Source: QHXQ01 sp036389395 (lineage in GTDB: Bacteria > Acidobacteriota > Blastocatellia > Pyrinomonadales > Pyrinomonadaceae). From it: a stretch of DNA of 64,000 bases. Each line of letters begins with the position of its first letter. The first letter of the stretch is position 1. A program made the position numbers and the translations under genes. Location: NCBI GenBank assembly GCA_036389395.1, contig DASVPY010000024.1, positions 1-64,000 on the forward strand. The letters run 5' to 3'. Shown here one piece after another: positions 36,604 to 46,385 of this stretch. The notes below the pieces were generated by a model. The model was not told where the DNA came from and did no database searches. It saw nothing but the letters and a program-made list of their open reading frames with translations.

Positions 36604-37997
36604 TTTCTAATCAACTCCGGTGAGCCGGCGGCGCGTGCGATCTCCACGCGCGCCTGATAGGTGTCGAGCACCGCGTCAATGAATGAGTTCTCCACCTCAA
36701 TGAAGCGGCGCTGCTCACTGATGTAGTCGAGTAAAGTCTTTGACCCCAGCTCGTAAGTCTTCTGCACCACCTTGAGGTTCGCGTCCGCCTGTCCTTGCAC
36801 GCCGACGCGGTAGATTTCCATCGCGCGTGCGGCGCTCATGTAGCGCGCGTAAGCCGAGGCCACCTCGCGGCGGACAGTCAACTCCGCGAACTCGCGGCGG
36901 CTTTTCGCGGCGTCAGACTGTGCGACCGCCGCCTCTATCGCCCCCTGGTTCTTGTTGCGCACGGGGAGGCTTATCGAGACGCCCGCGGTCACACTATGGA
37001 ACGTGCCCATCACCGGCGCGAGCTGGCCGCGGTCGTTGATGCCGCTTACGGGGAAGCCCGTACTCATCCGCTGGTAGCCGACGCTCAAGCTCGCGTCGGG
37101 TCGTCCATCGGCGCGCGCCTGCCCGATCTGCGCTTCCGCCAGACTCTCGGCGGCGCGAGCCGCAAGCAGGTCGGGTCGCGTGCTGAGGGCGAGACGAGTG
37201 GCCTCTTCGACGGGCGGGAGGCCCTCCACCAGTCCGGTGAAGTCGCCGCGCAGGCGCAGAGGCGCGTCCGGTTCCATGCCGATGGCGTTTCGCAACTCGA
37301 GCATCGCCACCTGAACCTTGCCGTCTTCGGTCTCGCGCATCGAGCGCATCCGGTTGACCTCGACGAGCATCTGGTTCTGCTCCAGGGGCGCAGACCTGCC
37401 TTCCAACACCCGCGCGACGACGAGCCGGTAGCCGCGCTGTTCCGTCGAGAGCAGGTCTGACGTGAAGCCGAGTTTGTAAACACCCGCCAGCGCCTCGCCG
37501 AACTTCGCGCGCACCTCGGCGGCGAGCGCGCGCTCGCGGTCGGCAACCATAGCCTCGCGCATCTCAAGCTCGCGCTCGGCCACAAGGATGCGCGCAGATC
37601 GTCGCCCGCCGAGTTCGAGCGGGAGTGAGCCGGAGACCATGACGCTGTTGTCGCCGCCGTTTACCTGCTTCGAGCCGCCCACGTCGAGCATAGGGTTGGC
37701 CCTGGGGCGCGCTTGCTTGACGAGCGCGCGCGCCGCGTCCAACTCTTTGCGGGCGGCGGCGAGTTCGCCGTTGTGTTCGAGCGCGTATGCGACCGCCTCG
37801 TCGGCGCTCATCCCCGCAGACTGATCCACGTAGAGCGCGAGGCCGGGGCGAGCGTCGAGCGTCAGCAGGCTCTCGGACGTGGCGGCGTTGACCGTCTGCG
37901 CGCTGGCGAGTCCGCCTAGTTGCGTGACCATCAGCGCGAACGTCAGCGCCGCGCAGACGAGCCGCCATCCCTGTTTTGTCGCATCCCGTAATTTCAT
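36600..37997 (-). CDS. cusC: TolC-family outer-membrane channel (CusC-like)
   Basis: A 465-residue outer-membrane efflux protein. It has a signal peptide (LVCAALTFALMVTQLGGLASA) and two OEP domains with long coiled helices (LEHNGELAAARKELDAARALVKQ; TKLGQ-like helix ends in the second). Segments such as RPDLLAARAAESLAEAQIGQARADGRPDASLSVGY are typical. It lies between cusA and cusB in one direction and should form the exit duct of the pump. The ATG at 37,995-37,997 is preferred because the upstream ATG 15 bases before has no ribosome site. Confidence 0.9.
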   Translation of the reverse strand: MKLRDATKQGWRLVCAALTFALMVTQLGGLASAQTVNAATSESLLTLDARPGLALYVDQSAGMSADEAVAYALEHNGELAAARKELDAARALVKQARPRANPMLDVGGSKQVNGGDNSVMVSGSLPLELGGRRSARILVAERELEMREAMVADRERALAAEVRAKFGEALAGVYKLGFTSDLLSTEQRGYRLVVARVLEGRSAPLEQNQMLVEVNRMRSMRETEDGKVQVAMLELRNAIGMEPDAPLRLRGDFTGLVEGLPPVEEATRLALSTRPDLLAARAAESLAEAQIGQARADGRPDASLSVGYQRMSTGFPVSGINDRGQLAPVMGTFHSVTAGVSISLPVRNKNQGAIEAAVAQSDAAKSRREFAELTVRREVASAYARYMSAARAMEIYRVGVQGQADANLKVVQKTYELGSKTLLDYISEQRRFIEVENSFIDAVLDTYQARVEIARAAGSPELIRK

Positions 37998-38040
37998 CTC
38001 TCTTATTCCCATTTCAACTAAAGAGGAACTGCCGCGCGGG

Positions 38041-41000
38041 TCAGCGGTGCGTCAGTTCCTCCTCTTCTTCACCTGTCGGCGGCTCTCCGCCCGTCGCCGA
38101 TTGTGAACCGTCTTCTGCCGCTGCCACTCGCTCGGTCGCCGCCTCTTCTACGTCGCGGGCGGGCACGCCCCGCGCCTCAAGTCGCAACTCTTTCTTCAAC
38201 TCGCGCGCGCGTATGGAGTAGAAGATGACGGGTGTGACGACGAGCACGTGCAAGAGACTTGAGACCATGCCGCCCAGGACTGGCGTCGCCAGCGGCTTCA
38301 TCACCTCCGACCCCGCGCTCGTGCTCCACATGATCGGGAGCAGCCCCGCTACGACCGTCGAGACGGTCATCACTTTGGGGCGCAGCCGCAGGAGCGCGCC
38401 TTCCGTCACCGCGTCCATGAGAGTGCGCGGCGTGAGGCGGCCCACCTCTTTCTTCTTCCGCTCGACCGCCTCTTCCAGATAGATGACCATCACGACGCCC
38501 GTCTGCACGGCGGTGCCGAAGAGCGCGATGAAGCCGACCCAGACGGCGACGGAGAAGTTGTAATTGAGCGCCCAGAGCAGATAGACGCCGCCGGTCAGCG
38601 CGAACGGGACGGCCATCAAGACGTGCGCGGCTTCGAGCGCCGAGTGGTAGATGACGTAGAGCAGACCGAAGATGATGACGAGCACAACGGGGACGACGAT
38701 CATCAGCCGCTCTTTCGCGCGCTGCTGGTTCTCGTACTGACCGCTCCACGCGATGTAGTAGCCGGCGGGCAGTTGCACCTGTCGCGTCAGGGTCTGCTGC
38801 GCCTCGTCAACGAAGCTGCCCACGTCTCGCCCGCGCACGTTCAAGAGCACCGTGCCGCGCAAGAGGCCGTTCTCGCTGGAGATCATCGTCGGGCCTTCCG
38901 TACTACGGATGTCCGCGAGTTCTGCGAGTGGGACGGGCGCGCCCGCGGGCGACGTGATGGGTATCTGCCCGAGCGCCGCGGCGCTCCCCCTGTACTGCGG
39001 CGCGTAGCGCACGCGGATGGGGAAGCGCCTGCGCCCCTCGATGGTCACCGAGAGGTTCGTCTCGCCGATGCCCTTCTCGATGGCGTCTTCGATGAGTTGC
39101 GTGTCGATGCCGTAGCGCGCCGCGGCCTGCCGGTTAATCTTGATGTCTATGTAAGGCGTGCCGCCGATCTGTTCGGGGTAAACGTCCGTCGCGCCGGGGA
39201 CTGTCTTGACGACCTCGGCGATGCGGCGCGACGTGTCCTCAAGAGTCTTCAGATCGTTGCCGAAGACCTTGATGCCGACCTGCGAGCGGATGCCCGTGGT
39301 GAGCATGTCTATGCGGTTGATGATCGGCTGCGTCCAGATGTTCGTCACGCCGGGCAGCCGCAACTGCTCGTCCATCTCGGCGATCAGCTTCTCGCGCGTC
39401 ATCCCCTGCCGCCACTGCTCCTGCGGCTTCAGGTGGACAATCGTTTCGTTCATGTTCACGGGCGAAGGGTCGGTCGAAGTCTCAGCGCGACCGGCCTTAC
39501 CGACCGCCCACTCGACTTCGGGGAACGATTTCAGCACCTCGTCCTGCCGCTGCATTATTCTGAGCGCCTCGTCCATTGAGATCGCGGGGTCGGTGACGGG
39601 CATGAACATCAGGTCGCCTTCGTTCAAAGGCGGCATGAACTCCTTGCCGATGCCTGTAGCCAGCACGACCGCCCCGGCGAAAAGAGTCGCGGCAATTGCC
39701 ACGGTGATGAGGCGATGCCTGAGCGCGAGACCCAGCACTGGACGGTAGAGGGCTTGTAGGAAGCGCATCACGGGGTTGGACTGCTCGGAGTGGAACTTCC
39801 CGCCGAGCAGGTAGGTGCAGAGCACGGGCACGAGCATGACTGCGATGATCGTCGCGCCCGCCATCGCGAAGGTCTTCGTGAAGGCGAGCGGGTGAAAGAG
39901 CTTGCCCTCTTGGCCCGTAAGCGAGAAGACCGGAATGAAGGCTAGGATGATGATCGCCATCGAGAAGAAGACGGGGCGGCTGACGAGCTTCGTTGACTCA
40001 AGCACCGTCTCCCAAACTCTCTTCCTGTCCTTCGGATCAACCTTCCGCTTCTCCATAAACCGGAAGGCGTTCTCAGTGACCACTATGCCTGCGTCCACGA
40101 GCACGCCGATGGCGATGGCGATCCCCGACAGCGACATCAGGTTCGAGCTGATGCCCATGTACTTCATGAACAGGAACGAGATGAGCACCGCGAGCGGCAG
40201 CGGGATCGTGACGATAAGGATCGAGCGAAAGTGCGCGAGGAAGATGATGTGCGCGAGCGTGACGAGGATCAGCTCCTCGATGAGCGCGCGCTTCAGCGTA
40301 TGGGTCGCTCGTTCGATCAACTGCGTGCGGTCGTAGAACGGGACGATCTTCACGCCCGCAGGCAGGCCCGGTTGAAGCTCTGTGATGCGCTGCTTCACGC
40401 GCTCAATCACGTCGAGCGTGTTCACGCCGTAGCGCGCGATGACCACGCCGCCCACCGCCTCTTTGCCGTCCTTGTCGAGCGCGCCGGTGCGGAAGGCGTT
40501 GCCGAGTTTCACGTCGGCGACGTTCTTCACATAGATCGGCGTACCATTCTGCGCGGAGATGACGATGTTCGCCACGTCGTCCGTTGACTGGATCAGCCCG
40601 ATGCCGCGAACGACTGCCCACTGCCCCGCCTGCTCGACGACGTTCCCGCCGACGTTGTTGTTCGAACGTCCGACCGCCTCGACCACCAGCGAGAGCGGCA
40701 GGTTGTATGCGCGCAGTTTGTTCGGGTCAACGTCAATCTGGTACTGCTGCACGTAGCCGCCGACCGACGCGACTTCGGCCACGCCCGGCACACTGTTCAG
40801 TTGGTAGCGCACGAACCAGTCTTGCAGCGTGCGCAGGTCGCGCAGATTCATCTGATCGGATTCGACCGTGTACCAGAAGACCTGACCCACGCCCGTCGCG
40901 TCCGGCCCGAGCGTGGGCGTAACCCCCTCGGGCAGTTGCTTGCCCACGAGGTTCAGGCGTTCGAGGACGCGCGTCCTCGCCCAATACAGGTCAACGTCGT

Positions 41001-41295
41001 CCTCGAAGATGACGTTGATCATCGAGAACGAGAACGCCGACGAGGCGCGCACTGTGCGGACGCCCGGCAGACCTTGCAGGTTAGTGACGAGCGGGTACGT
41101 GACCTGATCCTCGACCTCCTGCGGCGAGCGCCCCATCCAGTCGGTGAAGACAATCACCTGATTGTCCGAGAGATCGGGGATGGCATCTATTGGCGTGTTG
41201 ACGAGCGCCCAGTAGCCCCACCCCGCCAAGCCCAGATAGAGCGCCAGGATGATCACTCGGTTCTTTAAGCTGAACTCGATTAGCCGGTGTATCAT
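38041..41295 (-). CDS. cusA: Heavy-metal efflux RND pump (CusA-like)
   Basis: A 1,084-residue inner-membrane proton-driven pump. It has twelve predicted membrane helices and two large periplasmic loops. N-terminal FSLKNRVIILALYLGLAGWGYWAL and GMSPQEVEDQ-like segments (here WMGRSPQEVEDQVTYPL) match the CzcA/CusA family. The TM4 segment AIAIGVLVDAGIVVTENAFRF resembles CusA more than CzcA, which has DFGxxxDGAVVxVEN, so monovalent copper or silver is the likely cargo. The C-terminal tail is Glu-rich and ends HR. A GAGGAG site precedes the ATG. It is first in the cusA-cusC-cusB transcript. Confidence 0.94.
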   Translation of the reverse strand: MIHRLIEFSLKNRVIILALYLGLAGWGYWALVNTPIDAIPDLSDNQVIVFTDWMGRSPQEVEDQVTYPLVTNLQGLPGVRTVRASSAFSFSMINVIFEDDVDLYWARTRVLERLNLVGKQLPEGVTPTLGPDATGVGQVFWYTVESDQMNLRDLRTLQDWFVRYQLNSVPGVAEVASVGGYVQQYQIDVDPNKLRAYNLPLSLVVEAVGRSNNNVGGNVVEQAGQWAVVRGIGLIQSTDDVANIVISAQNGTPIYVKNVADVKLGNAFRTGALDKDGKEAVGGVVIARYGVNTLDVIERVKQRITELQPGLPAGVKIVPFYDRTQLIERATHTLKRALIEELILVTLAHIIFLAHFRSILIVTIPLPLAVLISFLFMKYMGISSNLMSLSGIAIAIGVLVDAGIVVTENAFRFMEKRKVDPKDRKRVWETVLESTKLVSRPVFFSMAIIILAFIPVFSLTGQEGKLFHPLAFTKTFAMAGATIIAVMLVPVLCTYLLGGKFHSEQSNPVMRFLQALYRPVLGLALRHRLITVAIAATLFAGAVVLATGIGKEFMPPLNEGDLMFMPVTDPAISMDEALRIMQRQDEVLKSFPEVEWAVGKAGRAETSTDPSPVNMNETIVHLKPQEQWRQGMTREKLIAEMDEQLRLPGVTNIWTQPIINRIDMLTTGIRSQVGIKVFGNDLKTLEDTSRRIAEVVKTVPGATDVYPEQIGGTPYIDIKINRQAAARYGIDTQLIEDAIEKGIGETNLSVTIEGRRRFPIRVRYAPQYRGSAAALGQIPITSPAGAPVPLAELADIRSTEGPTMISSENGLLRGTVLLNVRGRDVGSFVDEAQQTLTRQVQLPAGYYIAWSGQYENQQRAKERLMIVVPVVLVIIFGLLYVIYHSALEAAHVLMAVPFALTGGVYLLWALNYNFSVAVWVGFIALFGTAVQTGVVMVIYLEEAVERKKKEVGRLTPRTLMDAVTEGALLRLRPKVMTVSTVVAGLLPIMWSTSAGSEVMKPLATPVLGGMVSSLLHVLVVTPVIFYSIRARELKKELRLEARGVPARDVEEAATERVAAAEDGSQSATGGEPPTGEEEEELTHR

Positions 41296-41340
41296 GACCG
41301 TCTCCTCAAGGGCGCGCGGCGCGCCGCGCGCTCGTTCGAG

Positions 41341-41763
41341 TTACTGCGCCGTTACCGGGAAAGAGGTCTTGCCGTTGCCGGCGGGGCCTTCGTAAGTCAC
41401 TTGCGCCTGCCACTCCCCGCCCACTTCGATCTTCGCCTTACCCCGATAGACGCCGGGCGTCGAGGTCGTTGTGAATGTCGCCGCGTCGTTCATGGCGGCC
41501 ATCGTCCCCATCTGCGGCATGTAGAAGTTGAGCGCGACCGCGCCGACATCAACCGTCTTGCCCGAAGCGTCCTTGAACGTGAGGAAGAACTCACTGTCCC
41601 CGTGCTTGAGCACGCCGTCGCTACTTGAGAGCGTGACTGTAAGATTGCCGGCCTGCGCGCTCTTGATGACTTTCCCCGTATCGGTTGAACTGCCTCCCGA
41701 TCCGCACGCGGCGGCGACAAGAATGAGACCTGCGACGATGGCGACGATGGCTAATTTCTTCAT
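41341..41763 (-). CDS. YtkA/FixH-like lipoprotein
   Basis: A 140-residue lipoprotein: signal MKKLAIVAIVAGLILVAAAC with the lipobox ending in Cys at about residue 20. The mature region (LTVTLSSSDGVLKHGDSEFFLTFKDASGK, then LNFYMPQMGTMAAMNDAATF) matches the YtkA-like domain, an Ig-like fold with a conserved Met-rich turn, often found with copper and cytochrome-oxidase assembly genes. AAGGAG lies upstream of the ATG at 41,761-41,763. It is just upstream of cusA in the same direction and probably belongs with it. Confidence 0.8.
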   Translation of the reverse strand: MKKLAIVAIVAGLILVAAACGSGGSSTDTGKVIKSAQAGNLTVTLSSSDGVLKHGDSEFFLTFKDASGKTVDVGAVALNFYMPQMGTMAAMNDAATFTTTSTPGVYRGKAKIEVGGEWQAQVTYEGPAGNGKTSFPVTAQ

Positions 41764-42020
41764 TTTGAGTGCTCCTTTGAACTCTGGTGAATACAACACT
41801 GCCTGAGACATGGCGCGTGCATGTAGGAGGTTTTTTAGGCACACCGATACGCGCCCGACATTGCGAGAGCGTGCCGCCCGTATGCACGTCTGCTCGCCCG
41901 CTCAGCTCACGCCACTACCGCACAGGAAGGGCGGCATCGGGCGTGAAACCTTCACGTCGCTTTCGCTCAAATAAGCGTAAGCAAAAGCTTCGAGCAGACA
42001 CACTACGGCCTAGTCGGCGA

Positions 42021-42404
42021 CTAGATCAGGAGTGAGAGGTGTCGAATGTAAGTGGGTGGAGAGTTGGAAGGATAATCGCGCGCTTGTTGGTAACGCGCAG
42101 GCGGCTGCAAGTCTGCTGAGGGCGACTGTGCCGCCGAGTGCAGGGAAACTATAGCAAGCGGCGCTGTTCGGGGCGTAACTTTTCCGGCCTGAGCGGGGCC
42201 GGGCTGCGGGCAGTTGATTGCGCAGCAGAGCCGCGCCGCCTGCACGTCGGGCGCGTTACTGTGCATCCCCGCCTTCTGACAACAATCCATCCCGTCCATG
42301 CCGCTCATCCCGCACCCCGAATCACTCGGGTGCAGTGGAGAGCCGCCATAAAGGCTCCCGGCAATGACTAGAATCAGGACTATGGATGTCAGGGCTTTCA
42401 GCAT
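42021..42404 (-). CDS. Small secreted Cys/Met-rich protein (metal-linked)
   Basis: About 127 residues with an N-terminal signal (ALTSIVLILVIAGSLYGG), then GCGMSGMDGMDCCQKAGMHS and RLCCAINCPQPG: clusters of Cys, Met and His in a short run. The remaining part is Pro/Ser-rich. It has no recognised domain, but looks like the protein at 34,590, both flanking Cus genes. A role as a periplasmic copper or silver sponge is a reasonable guess. Start uncertain: ATG at 42,402-42,404 is preferred over a TTG 6 bases upstream. Confidence 0.55.
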   Translation of the reverse strand: MLKALTSIVLILVIAGSLYGGSPLHPSDSGCGMSGMDGMDCCQKAGMHSNAPDVQAARLCCAINCPQPGPAQAGKVTPRTAPLAIVSLHSAAQSPSADLQPPARYQQARDYPSNSPPTYIRHLSLLI

Positions 42405-42728
42405 CGTCAATTAACCAAGTCAACTACGAACCGCTGCCGCCGTAAGTTTACCAGAAATCGAAGAATTACCAATGCTCGGAAGAGCAGGTGGATTCCAATT
42501 GGCACATGGGCAAGCTACGTACCGCACGCGTTTTGCCCAATTTTCACAGCTCTGCCTTTAAGAAAGGGGCGATTACCATGACCCCGTGGGGAGTATTTCG
42601 CAGCAGGAAGGCTTTTACATGGGAATTTTACGGATGCTTTCCTATCGCATCATCTCCCGCCTGTAACGGCCCATCCTTTAGAGGAGTTTCTGAAAGCGCG
42701 CGCAACACCTCCTCGCCCAAGACATCGC
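42405..42728. other. Gap between metal load and integrase
   Basis: No reliable gene. It is lower in GC than its neighbours and separates the copper load from the integrase. Short frames exist, but none has recognisable features. It might hold a former element boundary, though no repeat was found here to prove it. Confidence 0.4.
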
Positions 42729-43850
42729 CTACCCGCCTTTGAGTCCGCTGGCGACAAAGTTTTGCACCTTCTTCATCGCGTTGAATTGATGCTCTTCGGT
42801 TGGGTGCGCGTAGCGCATGACCATCTGCACGCGCGAATGCCCGAGCATCGCCGCGAGGGTCACGAGGTCTACGCCCGCCATCGCCGCCCGCGTCGCCCAG
42901 GTGTGGCGCAGGTCGTACAGGCGGAAACGTCGCACGCCGGAACGCCGGAGCGCCGCCGCGTGACCGCCGTTGACTTTAACAACCGGCACGTCTTTATTCC
43001 AACGACCGGGGAAGATGTATTCTCCCTTCTCTTCTTCAAGCCGTCTGGCGAGCACGGCGGCTGCTCGGTCTGTGAGCGGGACTTTACGCTTGGCCGCTTT
43101 GGTCTTGCCGTAGGGGTTGAACAGGTAGCCCCGCCTGAGGTGTACGTTCTCGCGCCGGATGCGACACACCTCTTCGGGGCGCATCCCCGTCTCCAGCATG
43201 AGCACGGCGATGTCGTGCAAAGGCTGTGACGCCGCGAGTAGGTACAGCCTCTCTTCGTCGGGCGTGACCACGCGCATCTGTTCGTTGTTCTCGGCGAGGA
43301 ACTTCACGCGCGAGACCGGATTCTTAGTAACTACGTCGTCCTTGATGAAGCGGTTGAACAGGGCTTTGAGGCAGGCCAGCTCGCGGTTAACAGTCGCGGG
43401 CTTGATGGTCGCTTCGCGCTTCGGGCCGGCGGCCTTTTTCGACGCCTTCTTCTTCTGAGGCTTCTCGGACTTCCTGCCGGGCGGGTTCTTCTTCTGCCTG
43501 ATCCGCCACGTCTTGTAACGCTCCACGTCGTCGGGCTTGATGCGGTCGAGCGGCTTGTCGCGGAAGAAGATGAGCAGGGGTTTGCTCGATATTTCGTAGC
43601 GCCGGTGCGTCTGCGGGTGCGCGGCGTGTTCGTGCTTCGACCAGGCGAGAAATTCCTCCATCGCCGCGCTGAACGTCGGGACGGGCTTCCGCTCCTCAAT
43701 CCCGACCTCGCCCTTTGCCAACTGCACGCGGTACGCCGCCTCGATTTCGCGCGCCACGCGCTGGTTAGCGGTCTTCGTCGGCTTACGGATGCGCCGCCCT
43801 TCAAAGAAGAACTCGAACCAGTAAACCCCGCCTCGTTTATAAACCGTCAT
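42729..43850 (-). CDS. int: Tyrosine-type site-specific integrase
   Basis: A 373-residue recombinase. It has a short N-terminal beta-region (GVYWFEFFFEGRRIRKPT), a SAM-like core-binding domain (about residues 60-190), with a Lys-rich insert (KKNPPGRKSEKPQKKK), and the catalytic domain. All key residues appear: Arg in ETGMRPEEVCRIRR, Lys in the KTKAAKRKVPL region, His-x-x-Arg-like LYDLRHTWATR, His in MLGHSRVQM and the nucleophile Tyr in VMRYAH. It is the only intact integrase in the island, lying in the middle, which is unusual. It may catalyse excision at the tRNA-Cys repeats or belong to a nested element. Confidence 0.95.
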   Translation of the reverse strand: MTVYKRGGVYWFEFFFEGRRIRKPTKTANQRVAREIEAAYRVQLAKGEVGIEERKPVPTFSAAMEEFLAWSKHEHAAHPQTHRRYEISSKPLLIFFRDKPLDRIKPDDVERYKTWRIRQKKNPPGRKSEKPQKKKASKKAAGPKREATIKPATVNRELACLKALFNRFIKDDVVTKNPVSRVKFLAENNEQMRVVTPDEERLYLLAASQPLHDIAVLMLETGMRPEEVCRIRRENVHLRRGYLFNPYGKTKAAKRKVPLTDRAAAVLARRLEEEKGEYIFPGRWNKDVPVVKVNGGHAAALRRSGVRRFRLYDLRHTWATRAAMAGVDLVTLAAMLGHSRVQMVMRYAHPTEEHQFNAMKKVQNFVASGLKGG

Positions 43851-43902
43851 AAGCTCGCGCTCCCGGCGTCACCGAACGCGTGAGGGCGATTGCTCGCGGC
43901 TC

Positions 43903-43994
43903 TTCCGGTGACTTTCTTGTTCGCCTTTCTCTCGACCGGAAGCCGCGTTCGGTTACGCGAGTGGTCTCAATCCCCGCATGAGCCGCTTCCGGTC
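43903..43994. repeat. Repeated TTCCGGT boxes between int and xis
   Basis: A 10-base inverted repeat, GACCGGAAGC (43,934-43,943) and GCTTCCGGTC (43,985-43,994), plus a third TTCCGGT at 43,903-43,909. Integrases and excisionases often bind such short arm sites close to their genes. Their role here is untested. Confidence 0.5.
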
Positions 43995-44090
43995 TCTAGC
44001 TTCCTCGAAGCTGGTAGCTTGCGAGCCGCCTTTTTTTCTTATTGCTCCTTATAGGTACGTTTGAAGATTCCGAGAGGGTATCGGCGCTGG

Positions 44091-44300
44091 TCACGCCGCC
44101 TTCTCGTCCTCTTTGTGGCTGCCTTCCGACAGGTAAACTCTCAAGTCCTCGTCCAGCACGAGCACCCTGCGCCCGAAACGCTTGACGCGCAGTCCGCCGC
44201 GCCGCACTTCATTCCTTAAAAAGCCGAGGCTCAAGCCGGTGGCATTCGCGATCCCCCGCAAAGACCAAGCGACACGCTCTGTCGTCGAGTTCGATTGCAT
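44091..44300 (-). CDS. Excisionase-like DNA-binding protein
   Basis: A 69-residue protein with a MerR-like winged helix: WSLRGIANATGLSLGFLRNEVRRGGL and then VKRFGRRVLVLDEDLRVYL, matching the helix-turn-helix 17 / excisionase type. It lies 240 bases upstream of the integrase in the same direction. Such proteins bend the att site and favour excision. The C-terminus is charged (GSHKEDEKAA). No strong ribosome site is seen. Confidence 0.75.
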   Translation of the reverse strand: MQSNSTTERVAWSLRGIANATGLSLGFLRNEVRRGGLRVKRFGRRVLVLDEDLRVYLSEGSHKEDEKAA

Positions 44301-44365
44301 CTCCCTAAACCTCTCTCGTGAGTCTTGCGGCGTACCTGAAGACCAACATTCAGTGTCAGGTAGCG

Positions 44366-46297
44366 TTAGAAGTGATACTGCCCCATCTCTTCTATGCGCC
44401 GAGTTATGTCATGGGAGACCTGACCGATGATCTGCGCCATGCGATGCCACTCGGCGGCTTGCAGGCCGGCGGCGCGCACGCGCGCAATACTCTCTTCCGC
44501 CCCGCCGAGTTTGATCCCGGCAGCTTCGTCGAGCATCGAGGTGCTTTCGGTGGCGGCACGGCCTGCCATCGCGGCTTGCGTGTCGGCGGCGCGGTTGACC
44601 TGCGCGTTCCAGACGCCGATGGCACCCGACTGCGCCCCATACTGTGTGGCGAGCGCGCCCTCGGTCTGTGAGGCGCGAGTCGTCTCCACGTCCTGCCGGT
44701 CTTGCGCGTAGGCGTCGTTGCTGCGAGAGGTGCGCGCCAAGTATTCGCTAGCCGTGCCGATGCTGCCAGACCTTTGAATGTCCACGTTGTTGCTCTCGGT
44801 CATGATCGTGCTGGGGCGCATGGCGAGACCGCTGACGGACGGGCCTCCCATCCCTGCGCCGCCGCCGTTCTTGGCGGTGGCAACCGAGGCTGCTGCTCCG
44901 GTAGCGTCGGCCCCGAAGTTCCACCAGCTCTGTTCGACGTTGTTATCCCCGATCTGCCCGGCGATGAGCGCCTGCTGTTGGTCGCGCGCCGTTTGATTGC
45001 TGACGCCTCTATTACTTTGTGAGCGGTCGGCCTCGATCACTCCTAGCTGCGCCTGCTTGCTGATCTGGACGCCCGCGACGCTATTGCGGTAAGCCGCGAG
45101 GAGGTTCGTCTGCTCCCTCTGCGCGGCGGCGTCGTAAGTCATGATCGTGCCCGCGCGGTTGGCCGCAATCTGACCGAGTTGGTTGTGCAGCCCTGCGGCA
45201 TTTCCTTTGAGCGTCGCGTTGTAGTCGGCTCGCGCCGTGATGAGTCCGGCGGCGGCAGAAGTTTCCACCTGCAACCGCTCTGCCATGTTGTTGAGTGCCG
45301 CGCCGACTCTCGCGCTGACGAAGTTGATCCCCGTGCCGACAATCGCCGCCATCCAGCCGGAGGCGACCGTCGCAACGCCCTCGAACGTCTGACCGAAGGC
45401 GATCTTCCAGGACAGCACGGGCGACGCGACGAGGCAGAGCGCAGAGACGGCCATCATGAAGACGGCGACGCCGAAGCAGAAGGTTGGGTCAACGTCGGGG
45501 CGGGCGATGAGCTGCGCCGTCTGCGGGTCAACGTTGTACATGGGCGTGCCGTCGTAAATCGCCATCCCCAACGTCCCTATCTTGAAGGCGATGATCTCCA
45601 TGATGTGAAGCACTATCGGGAAGACGAGCGTATAGACCACCACACCGCGCGCGAACCTGTAGCTCACCTCGTGCGCTAGCGACTTGTCTAAACTCAGTGC
45701 GATCATCCAAGGAAAGGCGAGCCGGAAGGCGATCATCAGAAAGCCGGTCAGCACGACGAGGATGAAGATGGCGAAGCTAATGATGCCGCGCGTGATGTTA
45801 AGACCCGTGAAGAGCTTGGTCATGTCCCACTTCGCCGGGTCGAGCAACTGATCCACGGTCTTCGCGGTTGACTCGCGGTCGGAGAGGACGCCGACGATGG
45901 CGTCCGTGCCCGTCGGCATCGGCTGATAGACGCCGCCGCGATCCGTCGCGGTGAACATGCCCATCGTGAAGCGATAGTAGGAGTCGTTGAACTCGCGGGC
46001 CGAAGCCTCCAGCGGGATGCGTAAGGGAACGACCAGTTGATAGCCGAGCGAGTAGAAATAGCTGACGAGCCACGGCCCCAACGTGATGAGCGGCAGGATG
46101 ACGATGAAGCGCGCCACCTGCGCGAAGAAGTCGCGCGTGCCGCCGGGCTTCTCGCCTTGCAGCTTGATGAGCGCGACAAACATGATGATCTGGGCGAAGA
46201 CGGTCGCAAGGAACGTGTAGCGCCGGAGCATCGCGCCCTCGACCACGCGCTTGACCGCCGGCACGAAGCGCACCGCGATGTCTGTGAGGTCGCGCAC
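44366..46297 (-). CDS. VirB6/TrbL-like conjugal transfer membrane protein, 5'-truncated
   Basis: A 643-residue frame with six or so predicted membrane segments in its first ~330 residues (for example VFAQIIMFVALI, VARFIVILPLITLGP, FRLAFPWMIALSLD, VVYTLVFPIVLHIMEIIAF), followed by a long Ala/Gln/Ser-rich tail. This pattern suits the polytopic VirB6/TrbL transfer-channel proteins. The frame remains open upstream of the GTG chosen at 46,297: the segment LLAVCADTTLAQSPTPN resembles the end of a signal peptide, and then runs out of frame into a sigma-54 activator fragment. So the start was lost in a fusion. No other transfer genes are intact nearby, so conjugation is likely dead. Confidence 0.6.
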   Translation of the reverse strand: MRDLTDIAVRFVPAVKRVVEGAMLRRYTFLATVFAQIIMFVALIKLQGEKPGGTRDFFAQVARFIVILPLITLGPWLVSYFYSLGYQLVVPLRIPLEASAREFNDSYYRFTMGMFTATDRGGVYQPMPTGTDAIVGVLSDRESTAKTVDQLLDPAKWDMTKLFTGLNITRGIISFAIFILVVLTGFLMIAFRLAFPWMIALSLDKSLAHEVSYRFARGVVVYTLVFPIVLHIMEIIAFKIGTLGMAIYDGTPMYNVDPQTAQLIARPDVDPTFCFGVAVFMMAVSALCLVASPVLSWKIAFGQTFEGVATVASGWMAAIVGTGINFVSARVGAALNNMAERLQVETSAAAGLITARADYNATLKGNAAGLHNQLGQIAANRAGTIMTYDAAAQREQTNLLAAYRNSVAGVQISKQAQLGVIEADRSQSNRGVSNQTARDQQQALIAGQIGDNNVEQSWWNFGADATGAAASVATAKNGGGAGMGGPSVSGLAMRPSTIMTESNNVDIQRSGSIGTASEYLARTSRSNDAYAQDRQDVETTRASQTEGALATQYGAQSGAIGVWNAQVNRAADTQAAMAGRAATESTSMLDEAAGIKLGGAEESIARVRAAGLQAAEWHRMAQIIGQVSHDITRRIEEMGQYHF

Positions 46298-46385
46298 CTG
46301 CTGCGGCGGCCCTGCTGATGTCCCTTGCGGCGTTGGGCTGGCGTTCGGCGTCGGAGACTGAGCCAGTGTGGTGTCGGCGCAAACA

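Noticed and set aside
42488..42742. An 84-residue plus-strand frame between cus genes and integrase
   Set aside because: No domain, ribosome site or signal; it overlaps the integrase 3' end.
45820..46385. Frame continuing the sigma-54 activator into the VirB6-like gene
   Set aside because: The translation becomes Ser/Arg-rich and meaningless past the fusion point; it overlaps the transfer gene in another frame.
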